Assembly (NCBI GenBank): GCA_029721435.1 | Contig: CM056574.1 | Coordinates: 71,529,501-71,593,500, forward strand | Direction of reading: 5' to 3' | Length of the DNA: 64,000 bases | Source: Gymnothorax reevesii | Taxonomy: Eukaryota > Chordata > Actinopteri > Anguilliformes > Muraenidae | In this document: piece by piece, positions 1 to 10,737 of the stretch | Numbering within the stretch: position 1 is the stretch's first letter | Layout of the letters: each line of letters opens with the position of its first letter | Notes under the pieces: model-generated | Seen by the model: the letters and a program-made list of their open reading frames with translations, nothing else | Told to the model about the DNA's origin: nothing | Databases searched by the model: none | Translations under genes and position numbers: made by a program

Positions 1-1047
1 AGCAGCCCTCGCAGCCCGGTAAACCTACATGTATGAAATTCGGTAGAGATGTGGAATATGACGAGACCTAAAAAAAAGTTTCTTGGTGCCATGACCTAGA
101 GTAAACAGGAAGTCCGCCATTTTGAATTGAAATTGCAACTTTTTTGGATTGTTGGCCATTCACAGGTGTCGAACTTTAACAAACTCCTCTTAGAGATTTC
201 ATCCGATCAACTTGAAATTTGGCTGATAGTATTTCAAGACGTTGCTGATGTTAAATTGCAAAGATTTTCTGGATTCATTGAATTTTGTACACGTGGCATT
301 GCGGCAAATTTCGATGTCCCGCCATTAAACAGGAAGTTGGGTTGACTCTCACAAACTCTGTGGGTTTTCCCTGAAACTTTCCAAGCTTTATAAAATTATC
401 TTCCCAAGAAAAATATATGCTAATTCTAGATCAGGAGTGGCCAGATGGCTCCACAGCGCCCTCTAGATACGGCCATGTTAAGATAAAAGTGCTTGAATGT
501 TCATGAAATTTAGTGTGATCATTGCATTAGTCATTCCGGGAAATGATTAATTTTTTTGGCCAAACAGGAAGTGAGCTATGAGCTACTTCCTGCGTTTTTC
601 CAAATTTCATGAACACATGTTTGAAGGCCTTAGAATACTCCAAAACTTACAAAACCTAGCAGAATTTATTATTGTCTTATTCTCTTCAATGTCATCCATC
701 AATTGGCACTAAATGTGGCATAATGGCTCAATAGCGCCCTCAATCAGATTGATAAAAGAATTGCTCTTTAGTAGGTCTAAACATGCTGGAAAATTAACAA
801 AAATCAACACACTCATGGAGCTCGGTAGTACGATTACTATGTTGGAGATTTTGTGCAAAGGCATATCAAAATGGTACCATAGCACCCTCCAGAAAATTTT
901 TGCACTCCCCTAAGGAAACCACATTGTACGCGGTCCAGCAGTGTCCAATGGCTGTGAATGGACGCCTGCACCCACCAACATCTTGCTGCCACCCCAACGT
1001 GCATGAAGGGCGCGAGGGCCCTTTCAACGCTGCTTGCAGCTTTAATT
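1..1047 (+). repeat. Array unit 0 (partial): terminal module only
   Basis: The window opens at a module start (GCAGCCCTCGCAG at 2) and runs about 1046 bp to the tail TTTAATT at 1041-1047, which is the usual length of a terminal module. In order it holds the landmarks seen in every other terminal module: AACAGGAAGT-CGCCATTTT near 110, the GGCTCCACAGCGCCCTCTAG box near 447, the AGGAAGTGAGC dyad near 568, the AATAGCGCCCTCAATC box near 730, and the GAGGGCCCTTTCAACGC tail. The 66-72 codon open frames here have no homology that I recognise, and their equivalents shift or break in other copies, so I treat them as non-coding. Confidence 0.9.
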
Positions 1048-1230
1048 ATTAGGGCCCGAGCACCGAGGGTGCGAGGACCCTCTTGTAATTGAAATGTTTA
1101 TTATTAGAGCCCGAGCACCGAGGGTGCGAGGACCCTCTTGTAATTCTAATGTTTATTATTACTATTAGGGCCCGAGCACCGAGGGGGCGAGGACCCTCTT
1201 GTAATTGTAATGTTTATTCTTATTATTAGG
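1048..1230 (+). repeat. Three degenerate GGGCCCGAG...GGACCC short hairpin repeats
   Basis: Three tandem copies of about 55-62 bp begin near 1051, 1106 and 1168. Each has GGGCCC (or GAGCCC), GA, GCACC, a 3-base loop, GGTGC (one copy GGGGC), GA, GGACCC, then CTCTTGTAATT and an AATGTTTATTATT spacer. The arms can pair as an inner 5 bp stem, opposed GA/GA, and an outer GC-rich stem. They resemble the start and end of the full cassette with the long central hairpin missing. Confidence 0.75.
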
Positions 1231-1245
1231 GCCCGAGCACCGACC

Positions 1246-1276
1246 GGTGCCAAAGCCCGAAACGGGTCCTGGCACC
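1246..1276 (+). repeat. Hairpin cassette core, diverged copy
   Basis: This is a 31-base inverted repeat with arms GGTGCCAAAGCCCG and CGGGTCCTGGCACC and loop AAA. Two mismatches in the left arm make it the most diverged full-length copy. It sits just upstream of the TTC tract of unit 1, in the standard position for the cassette. Confidence 0.8.
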
Positions 1277-1312
1277 GAAGGTGCGAGGAACCTATTGTTT
1301 TTGATGGGATTT

Positions 1313-1350
1313 TTCTTCTTCTTCTTCTTCTTCTTATTATTATTATTATT
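1313..1350 (+). repeat. (TTC)n then (ATT)n microsatellite
   Basis: A pure TTC run at 1313-1335 is followed by ATT repeats to about 1350, between the hairpin cassette and the head. It is a polypyrimidine tract on the plus strand. Confidence 0.95.
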
Positions 1351-3907
1351 CTGCCGCGAGAATGCATTTTTGAGGGCTTTGCCATGCACGAAAACTCACA
1401 AAAATTTGCACACTCGTCAGTCGTGGTAAAAATTGCAAACTATTATTATTTTTGTGCTTGGACATGCCCCAGTTGCTCTATAGCACCACCAAACACGAGG
1501 CCATTTTGGAACGCACTTGCTCGGATTCTCATGAAATTCGAGAGGGTCATAGTAGTCATAATAAATTTTTTTGTAAATTTTTTTGAAATTTTTTTGCCTC
1601 ACAGGAAGTGAGCTATGAGCCATTTCCTGCGTTTTTCAGATTTTACGAACACATTTTTGAGGGCCTTATCATACTCGAAAATTCACCAAACTTGGCTTAT
1701 AGACTAAAAATATAAACTCCTTTCATTTGACATCTCATTTGGCACTGGGTATGACATGGTAACTCTATAGCGCCCCCTAATTCATTATTGCCTTTTTGAT
1801 GGCTTTAGCATGATCAAAAACTCACGAAACTTTGCAAACCTATTGAGCAGGTCATACTATTTACTAGGATATAGGGTTTACAGATGGATGTAGCAAAATT
1901 GCATTACAGCGCCACCTAGAAAACTTCAATGTTGCAGCCCTCGCAGTGTGTTTAACTTACATGTACAAAATTCGGTGGGCATGTGGACTATTGTCAAGAC
2001 CTAAAAAAAAGTCTCTGGGTGCCATGACCTAGACTCAACAGGAAGTCCGCCATTTTTAATTGAATTCGCAAATTTTTTAATTTTTTGTCATTCACAGGCG
2101 TCGTACTTTAACAAACTCTCCCTAGAGATTTTATCCGATCAACTTGAAATTTGGCAAAGGCCATCTAAAGACCTTCTCCATGTTAAATTGCGAAGCTTTT
2201 TTGGATTAATCGAAATTTGTGTCCGTGGCCTTGCGGCGAATTTCGAAGTTCCGCTATGAAACTGGAAGTTGCTTTTATGAGCACATGCTTTGTGATATTT
2301 GCGTGAAACTTTACAGGATTAATAATAGTCTACTTCCAAATATACCTATATGTTGATATTGGATTGGGTGTGGTCAGGTGGCTCCACAGCGCCCTCTTGA
2401 CACTGCCATGTTGACATAAAAGTGCTTGAATGTTCATGAAATTTGGTCTGATCATTGCTTTTGATTTTTTGGGCTAGGCTTATTTTCTAGAAAATTTTCG
2501 GCTAAACAGGAAGTGAGCTATGAGCCATTTCTTGCGTTATTCCAAATTTTACGAAAACACATTTGAAGGCCTTAGCATACTCAAAAACATGCAAAACTTT
2601 GCAAAAATTATATTTGTCTGATTGTCTTCAATTTGAGACAAAATTTGGCAGTAAATGTGGCATTATGGCTCTATAGCGCCCCCAATCAGATTTTTAAAAG
2701 AATTGCCATTTTGAGGGTCTCAGCATGCTCAAAAACTAACAATATTTTGTACAATTCAAAATACCATCATTCTTATTACACTGATAAAAAAATTTACATA
2801 TGGGCGTGGCAAAAATGGCATTATAGCGCCCCCTGGAAAATTTCAAATAAGCAGCCCTCGCATCGAGGTTGACCTGCATGTATGAACTTCGGTGGACATG
2901 TGGAATATCCTGAGACCTAAAAATAAGTCTCTTGGTGCCATGACCTAGACCCAACAGGAAGTTTGCCATTTTTAATTGAAATTGCAAATTTTTTAGATTT
3001 TTCGCAATTCCCAGGTGTCGTACTTTAACAAACTCCTCCTAGAGATTTTATCTGATCAACTTAATATTTGACAAATAATATCTAAAGACCTTGTTAATGT
3101 TAAATTGCGAAGCAATTTTGATTTTATCGAACAATGTATCCGTGGCGTCGCGGCGAATTTTGATATCCCGCCATGAAACAGGGAGTTGCTTTTACTGCCA
3201 CATACTTTGTGGGATTTGCCCGAAACTTCCTTTGCTTGATAAAATTGTCCTCCGAAGAATAAACATATGCTAATATTGGATCGGGAGGTGCTAGGTGGCT
3301 CCACAGCGCACTCTAGATATGGTCATGTTAAGATAAAAGTGCTTGAATGTTCATCAAATTTGGTGTGATCATTGCATTCGTCATTCCGGGTAATGTTTAA
3401 TTTTTTGAAATTTTTTGGCCAAACAGGAAGTGAGCTATGAGCTATTCGCTGCGTTTTTCCAAATTTTTCTGAACACAGGTTTTAAGGCCTTAGAATGCTT
3501 CAAAACTTGCAAAACCTTGAACAAATTATAAATGTCTTATTTTGTTTAATACCATCCATCAATTGGCACTAAATGTGGCACAACGGCTCTATAGCGCCCC
3601 CAATCAGATTTATGAAAGAATTGCTTTTTTGAAGGTCTAATCATGCTGGAAAATTTACAAAAATCAACACACTTATGGAGCTGGGTACTACAATTACTAT
3701 GTTGTAGATTTTGCGCACGAGCATGTCAAAATGGTATCATAGCGCCCTGCAGAAAATTTTTGCACTCCCCTCAGGAAAACACATTGTACGCGATCCAGCA
3801 GTGTCCAATGGCGCTAAATGGACACCTGCACCCATCAGGATCTTGCTGCCACCCCAACGTGCACGAGGGGTGCGAGGGCCCTTTCAACGCTGCTTGCAGC
3901 TTTAACT

Positions 3908-4150
3908 AGGGCCCGGAACGGGTCCTGGCACCGAAGGTCCGAGGAACCTATTGTTTTTGATGGGATTTTTATAAGGGCCCGTGCAACAACCGGTGCCAGG
4001 GCCCGGAACGGGTCCTGGCACCGAAGGTCCGAGGAACCTATTGCTTTTGATGGGATTTTTATTAGGGCCCGTGCACCGACCGGTGCCAGGGCCCGGAACG
4101 GGTCCTGGCACCGAAGGTGCGAGGAATCTATTGTTTTTGATGGGATTTTT
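3908..4150 (+). repeat. Triple hairpin cassette
   Basis: Three tandem copies of the 90-93 bp cassette. The first lacks its left end and starts directly at AGGGCCCGGAACGGG. The second core is 3992-4022 and the third 4082-4112 (period 90 bp). Each ends in GAGGAA(C/T)CTATTG(T/C)TTTTGATGGGA. Copies 1 and 2 share the variant GGTCC for GGTGC after CACCGAA, so they arose from each other locally. Confidence 0.9.
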
Positions 4151-4433
4151 ATTCTTCTTCTTCTTCTTCTTCTTCTTTTTATTCTGCTGCGAGAATGCAT
4201 TTTTGAAGCCTTTGCCATGCACAAAAACTCACAAAAATTTGCCCACAAGTCAGTCGTGGTGAAAATTGCAAAATATTATTAATTTTGTGCTTGGACATGC
4301 CCCGGTGGCTCTATAGCGCCACCAAACACACGGCCATTTTGCAACGCACTTGCTTGATTTCTCACGAATTTGGATAGGGTTATAGTAGGCATGATATATT
4401 TTTTTGTCAATTTTTTTGAAATTTTTTTACCTC

Positions 4434-4446
4434 ACAGGAACGGGTC
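4434..4446. other. Chimeric junction: head fused to hairpin cassette at GGAA
   Basis: A normal head reads CTCACAGGAAGTGAGC and a normal cassette reads CCCGGAACGGGTCC. Here the text is CTCACAGGAACGGGTCC, switching at the shared GGAA (4437-4440). This explains why the unit has two heads. Confidence 0.85.
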
Positions 4447-7400
4447 CTGGCACCGAAGGTGCGAGGAACCTATTGTTTTTGATGGGATTTTTATTAGGGC
4501 CCGAGCACCGACACCGAAGGTGCGAGGAACCTATTGTTTTTGAAGGGATTTTTATTATTCTTCTTCTTCTTCTCCTTCTTCTTTTTATTCTGCTACGAGA
4601 ACGCATTTTTGAGGGCTTTGCCATGCACGAAAACTCACAAAAATTTGCCCACACGTCAGTCGTCGTGAAAATTGCAAAGTATTATTATTTTTGTGCTTGG
4701 ACATGCCCCGGTGGCTCTATAGCGCCACCAAACACGCGGCCATTTTGGAACGCACTTGCTCGGATTCTCACGAAATTTTATAGAGTCATAGTAGTCATCA
4801 TACATTTTTTTGTAAATTTTTTTGAAATTTTTTTGCCTCACAGGAAGTGAGCTATGAGCCATTTCCTGCGTTTTTTCAGATTTTACGAACACATTTTTGA
4901 GGGTTTTATAATACTCGAAAACTCACCAAACTTGGCTCATAGACTAGAAATATTACGTTCTGTGATTCGATATCTCATTTGGCACTGAGTGTGACATGGT
5001 AGCTCTATAGCGCCCCCTAATACATAATTGCATTTTTGAGGGCTTCAGCATGCTTGAAAACTCACAAAACTTTGCAAACATATTAAGCTGGTCTTACTTT
5101 TTACGAGGATATAGGGTTTACAGATGGATGTGGCAAAATTGCATTACAGCGCCACCTAGAAAATTTCAATGAAGCTGCCCTCGCAGCGTGTTTGACCTAC
5201 ATGTACAAAATTCGGTGGACATGTGTACTATGCCAAGACCTAAAAAAAGTCTCTTGGTGCCATGACCTAGACTCAACAGGAAGTCCGCCATTTTTAATTG
5301 AATTTGCAAGTTTTTTTAATTTTTTGCCATTCACAGGCGTCGTACTTTAACGAACTCCTCCTAGAGATTTTATCCGATCAACTTAAAATTTGGCACAGGC
5401 CATCTAAAGACCTTTCTTATGTTAAATTGCGAAGCTTTTTTGGATTCATCGAAATTTGTGTCCGTGGCGTTGCGGCGAATTTTGATGTTCCGCCATGAAA
5501 ATGGAAGTTGCTTTTATGAGCACATGCTTTGTGAGATTTGCGTGAAACTTTCCAGGCTTAATAATAGTCTACTTCCAAATATACCTATATGTTGATATTG
5601 GAGTGGGTGTGGTCAGGTGGCTCCACAGCGCCCTCTTGACACGGCCTTGTTGATATAAAAGTGCTTGAATGTTCATGAAATTTTGTCTGATCATTGCATT
5701 TGTTTTTTTGGGCTATGCTGATTTTTTTGAAATTTTTCGACCAAACAGGAAGTGAGCTATGAGCCATTTCCTGCGTTATTCAAAATTTTACGAACACACG
5801 TTTGAAGGCCTTAGCATTCTCGAAAACTTGCAAAACTTGTAAAAATTATACTTGTCTGATTGTCTTCAATTTGAGGCAGAAATTGGCAGTCACTGTGGCA
5901 TAATGGCCTTATAGCGCCCCCAATCAGATTTTCGAAAGAATTGCCCTTTTGAGGGTCTCAACATGCTCAAAAACTCACAAAATTTTGTACAATTCTAAAG
6001 ACCATCATTCTTATTACACTGATAAAAAATTTACAGATAGGCCTGGCAAAAATGGCATTATAGCGCCCCCTGGAAAATTTCAAATAAGCAGCCCTTGCAT
6101 CGTGGTTGACCTGCATATATGAACTTCGGTGGACATGTGGAATATCTTGAGACCTAAAAAAAAGTCTCTTGGAGCCATGACCTAGACCCAACAGGAAGTT
6201 TGCCATTTTTAATTGAAATTTCAACTTTTTTAGATTTTTCGCCATTCGCAGGTGTCGTACTTTAACGAACTCCTCCTAGAGATTTTATCCGATCAACTTA
6301 AAATTTCGCATATGACGTCTAAAGACCTTGTCGATGTTAAATTGCGAAGCTTTTTTGTATCAATCGAATTATGTATCTGTGGCGTCGCGGCGAATTTCGA
6401 TGTTCCGCCCTGAAACAGGTAGTTGGTTTTACGCGCACATGCTTTGTGAGATTTGCGCGAAACTTCAAAGGCTTGATAAGAGTCTACTTTCAAGTATACC
6501 TATATGTTGATATTAGATTGGGTGTGGTCAGGTGGCTCCACAGCGCCCTCTTGACACGGCCATATTGAGATAAAAGTGCTTGATTGTTCATGAAATTTAG
6601 TGTGATCATTGCATGTGTCATGTCAGGGAATGATAATTTTTTTGAAATTTTTTGGCCAAACAGGAAGTGAGCTATGAGCCATTTCCTGTGTTTTTCCAAA
6701 TTTTAGAAACACATGTTTGGAAGCCTTAGAGTTCTCGAAATCTTGCAAAAAGTTGCACAAATTTTAATTGCCTTATTGTCTTCAATTTTATATTTCAATT
6801 TACACTAAATTAGGTACAATGGCTCTTTAGCGCCCCCAATCAGATTTTTGAAAGAATTGCCCTTTTAAGGGTCTCACCATGTTCAAAAACTCACAAAATT
6901 CTTTAAATGTATAAAGACCATCATTTGTATTACTTTGACAAGAAACTTACTTATAGGCATGGCAAAAATTTAATTATAGCGCCCCCTGGAAAATTTCAAA
7001 TAAGCAGCCCTCGCAGCCCGGTAAACCTACATCTATGAAATTTGGTATACATGTGGAATATGCCGAGACCTGAAAAAAAGTCTCTTGTTGCCATGACCTA
7101 GACTCAGCAGGAAGTCCGCCATTTTTAATTGAAATTGCAACTTTTTTGGATTTTTCGCCATTCACAACTGTCGTACTTTAACGAACTCCTCCCAGAGGTT
7201 TTATCCGATCAACTTACAATTTGGCAACTGATATTACGAGACATTGCCAATGTTAAATTGCGAAGCTTTTTTGGATTCATTGGACGATGAATCCAAGGCG
7301 ACGCGGCGAATTTCGATGTTCCGCCATGAAACAGGAAGTTGGTTTTACTCCAACATACTTGGTGGGATTTGCCTGAAACTTTCCAAGCTTCATAAAAGTG

Positions 7401-8055
7401 TCCTCCCAAATATAAATAAATGCTGATATTGGATCAGTAGGTGCCAGGTGGCTCCACAGCGCCCTCTAGATATGGCCATGTGAAGATAAAAGTGCTTGAA
7501 TGTTCATGAAATTTGGTGTGATCATTGCATTAGTCATTCCGGGCAAGGGTTAATTTTCTAAAAATTTTTGGCCAACCATGAAGTGAGCTATGAGCTATTT
7601 CCTGCGTTTTTCCAAATTTTACGAAAACACGTTTAAAGACCTTAGAATGCTCCAAAACTTGCAAAACCCCACAAATTATAAATGTCTTCTTCTCTTCAAA
7701 GTCATCCATAAATTGGCACTAAATGTGGCATAATGGCTTTACAGCGCCTCCAATCAGATATATAGAAGAATTGCTCTTCTGAAGGTCTAAACATGCTGGA
7801 AAATTAACAAAAATCAACACACTCATGGAGCTCGGTATTACGATTACTCGGTTGTAGATTGTGCACAGGCATGTCAAAATGGTACCATAGCGTCCTCTAG
7901 AAAATTTTTGCACTCCCCTCAGGATACCACATTGTATGCAGTCCAGCAGTGTCCATTGGCTATGAATGGACACCCGCACCCATCAAGATCTTGCTGCCAC
8001 CCCAACGTGCACGAAGGGGGCGAGGGCCCTTTCAACGCTGCTTGCAGTTTTAATT

Positions 8056-10737
8056 AGGGCCCGAGCACCGACCGGTGCCAGGGCCCGGAACGGGTCCTGG
8101 CACCGAAGGTGCGAGGAACCTATTGTTTTTGATGGGATTTTTATTATTCTTCTTCTTCTTCTTCTTCTTCTTCTTTTTATTCTGCTGCGAGAACGCATTT
8201 TTGAGGGCTTTGCCATGCACGAAAACTCACAAAAATTTGCCCACACGTCAGTCGTCGTGAAAATTGCAAAGTATTATTATTTTTGTGCTTGGACATGCCC
8301 CTGTGGCTCGATAGCGCCACCAAACACGCGGCCATTTTGGAACGCACTTGCTCGAATTCTCACGAAATTTTATAGAGTCATAGTAGTCATAATAAATTTT
8401 TTTGAAAATTTTTTTGAAATTTTTTTGCCTCACAGAAAGTGAGCTATGAGCCATTTCCTGCGTTTTTTCAGATTTTACGAACACATTTTTGAGGGCCTTA
8501 TTATACTTGAAAATAGACCAAACTTAGCTTATTGACTAAAAATATGAAGTTCTTTGATTTGATATCTCATTTTGCAGTGGGTGAGACATGGTAGCTCTAT
8601 AGCGCCCTCTAATACATAATTGCTTTTTTGAGGGCATCACCATGCTCGAAAACTCACAAAACTTTGCTAACATATTAAGCTGGTCATACTCTTTACTAGG
8701 ATATGGGGTTTACAGATGGATGTGGCAAAATTGCATTACAGCGCCACCTAGAAAATTTCAATGAAGCAGCCCTCGCAGCGTGTTTAACCTACATGTACAA
8801 AATTCGATGGACATGTGTACTAGGCCAAGACCTAAAAAAAAGTCTCTTGGTGCCATGACCTAGACTCAACAGGAAGTCCGCCATTTTTAATTGAATTTGC
8901 AAATTTTTTTAATTTTTTGCCATTCACAGGCATCGTACTTTAACGAACTCCTCCTAGAGATTTTATCCGATCAACGTAAAATTTCGCATATGACATCTTA
9001 AGACCTTGGCAATGTTAAATTGCGAAGCTTTTTTTGATTCATCGAACTTTGTATCCGTGGCGTCGCGGCGAATTTTGATGTTCCGCCATGAAACAGGAAG
9101 TTGGTTTTACGCACACATGCTTTGTGAGAGTTGCGCGAAACTTCACAGGCTTGATAATAGTCTACTTCCAAGTATACCCACATGTTGATATTGGATTGGC
9201 TGTGGTCAGGTGGCTCCACAGCGCCCTCTTGACACGGCCATGTTGAGATAAAAGTGCTTTAATGTTCATGAAATTTGGTGTGGTCATTGCGTTTGTCATG
9301 TCGAGTGATGGTAATTTTTTTGAAGTTTTTTGGCCAAACAGCAAGTGAGCTATGAGCCATTTCCTGCGTTTTTCCAAATTTTTGAAACACATGTTTGGAA
9401 GCCTTAGAATACTCAAAATCTTGCAAAAAGTTGCACAAATTATAATTGTCTTATTGTCTTCAATTTTATACATCAATTTACACTAAATTTGGCACAATGG
9501 CTCTTTAGCGCCCCCAATCAGATTTTTAAAAGAATTGCCCTTTTGAGGGTCTCAGCATGTTTGAAAACTCACAAAATTTTGTAAATGTATAAAAACCATC
9601 ATTTGTATTACTCTAACAAAAAACTTACAAATCGACATGGCAAAAATGGCATTATAGCGCCCCCTGGAAAATTTCAAATAAGCAGCCCTCGCAGCCCGGT
9701 AAACCCACATGTATGAAATTCGGTAGACATGTGGAATATGCTGAGACCTACAAAAAAGTCTCTTGGTGCCATGACCTAGACTCAACAGGAAGGCTGCCAT
9801 TTTTAATTGAAATTGCAACTTTTTTTTTTTTTTTTGCCATTCACAGGTGTCGTACTTTAAAGAACTCCTCCTAGAGATTTTATCCGATCAACTTAAAATT
9901 TGGCATATAATATCTTAAAACCTTGCTGACGTTAAATTGCGAAGCTTTTTTGATTTCATCGAACGATGCATCCGTGGCGTCATGGCGAATATTGATGTCC
10001 TGCCATGAAACAGGAAGTTGCTTTCAATTCCACATACTTTGTGGGATTTGCCTGAAACTTTCCAAGCTTGATAAAATTGTCCGCCCAAGTATAGATATAT
10101 GCTTATTTTATATCGAGGGGTGCCAGGTGGCTCCACAGCGCCCTCTAGATATGGCCATGTTCAGATAAAAGTGCTTGAAAGTTCATGAAATTTGATATGA
10201 TCATTGCATTAGTCATTCTCCACAATTGTTAATTTTTTGAAATTTTTTTGCCAAACAGGAAGTGAGCTATGAGCTACTTCCTGCGTTTTTCCAAATTTTA
10301 CGAACACAGGTTTGAAGGCCTTAGAATGCTCCAAAACTTGCAAAACCATCCAAAAATTAGAACTGTCTTATTCTCTTCAATACATCCATCAATTGGCACT
10401 AAATGGGGCATAATGGCTCTATAGCGCCCCCAATAATATTTATAAAAGAATTGCTCTTTTGAAAGTCTAAACATGCTGGAAAATTTACAAAAATCAAAAC
10501 ACTCATGGAGCCCCGTATTACGATTACTGTGTTGTAGATTTTGTGCACAGGCAAGTCAAAATGGTATCAAAGCGCCCTCCAGAAAATTTTTGCACTCCCA
10601 TCAGGAAACCACATTGTACGCGGTCGAGCTGTGTCCAATGGCTCTGAATGTACACCTGCAGCCATCAAGATCTTGCTGCCACCCCAATGTGCACAGGGGG
10701 GGCGAGGGCCCTTTCAACGCTGCTTGCAGCTTTAATT
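8056..10737 (+). repeat. Array unit 3 (2.68 kb)
   Basis: One full hairpin cassette (core 8074-8104), TTC tract 8147-8175, head to 8765, internal module 8766-9681 (916 bp), terminal module 9682-10737 (1056 bp). Both are canonical lengths. A poly-T run of about 16 lies in the terminal module near 9819. It is a good reference unit for the 2.6 kb class. Repeat-derived open frames only. Confidence 0.9.
8074..8104 (+). repeat. Hairpin cassette core, canonical
   Basis: Arms GGTGCCAGGGCCCG and CGGGTCCTGGCACC around loop GAA form 14 consecutive pairs with one G-T (G-U) pair. The preceding GCACCG-AC-CGGTGC (from 8065) can form an alternative 6 bp hairpin that uses the same GGTGC. Confidence 0.9.

Larger units (their letters stand above)
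1048..3907 (+). repeat. Array unit 1 (2.86 kb)
   Basis: Hairpin cassettes occupy 1048-1310: three degenerate short copies of about 60 bp, then one full copy. A TTC tract follows at 1313-1335 and ATT at 1336-1350. The head runs to about 1933, an internal module 1934-2850 (917 bp), and a terminal module 2851-3907 (1057 bp). The extra length over the usual 2.6 kb is explained by the expanded cassette region. The tail reads TTTAACTAGG instead of TTTAATTAGG. No coding gene is supported. Confidence 0.9.
3908..8055 (+). repeat. Array unit 2 (4.15 kb) with a duplicated, chimeric head
   Basis: Three hairpin cassettes (3908-4150) and a TTC tract (4152-4177) lead into a first, truncated head. At 4437-4440 that head is fused at shared GGAA to the middle of another cassette. 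A further short cassette (near 4497), an interrupted TTC tract (4558-4583) and a complete second head follow. Internal modules are 5174-6087 (914 bp) and 6088-7003 (916 bp), and the terminal module is 7004-8055 (1052 bp). From about 4586 to the tail, the unit is nearly identical to 52181-55650. Confidence 0.9.

Noticed and set aside
8065..8115. tRNA, rRNA or ribozyme gene in the GC-rich cassette
   Set aside because: No cloverleaf, no rRNA similarity and no hammerhead-type core; only a simple hairpin is supported.
9819..9835. Poly-T runs in terminal modules as retroposon tails or Pol III terminators
   Set aside because: They lie in a fixed position inside the module and vary by slippage; no A and B boxes or tRNA-like body adjoin them.
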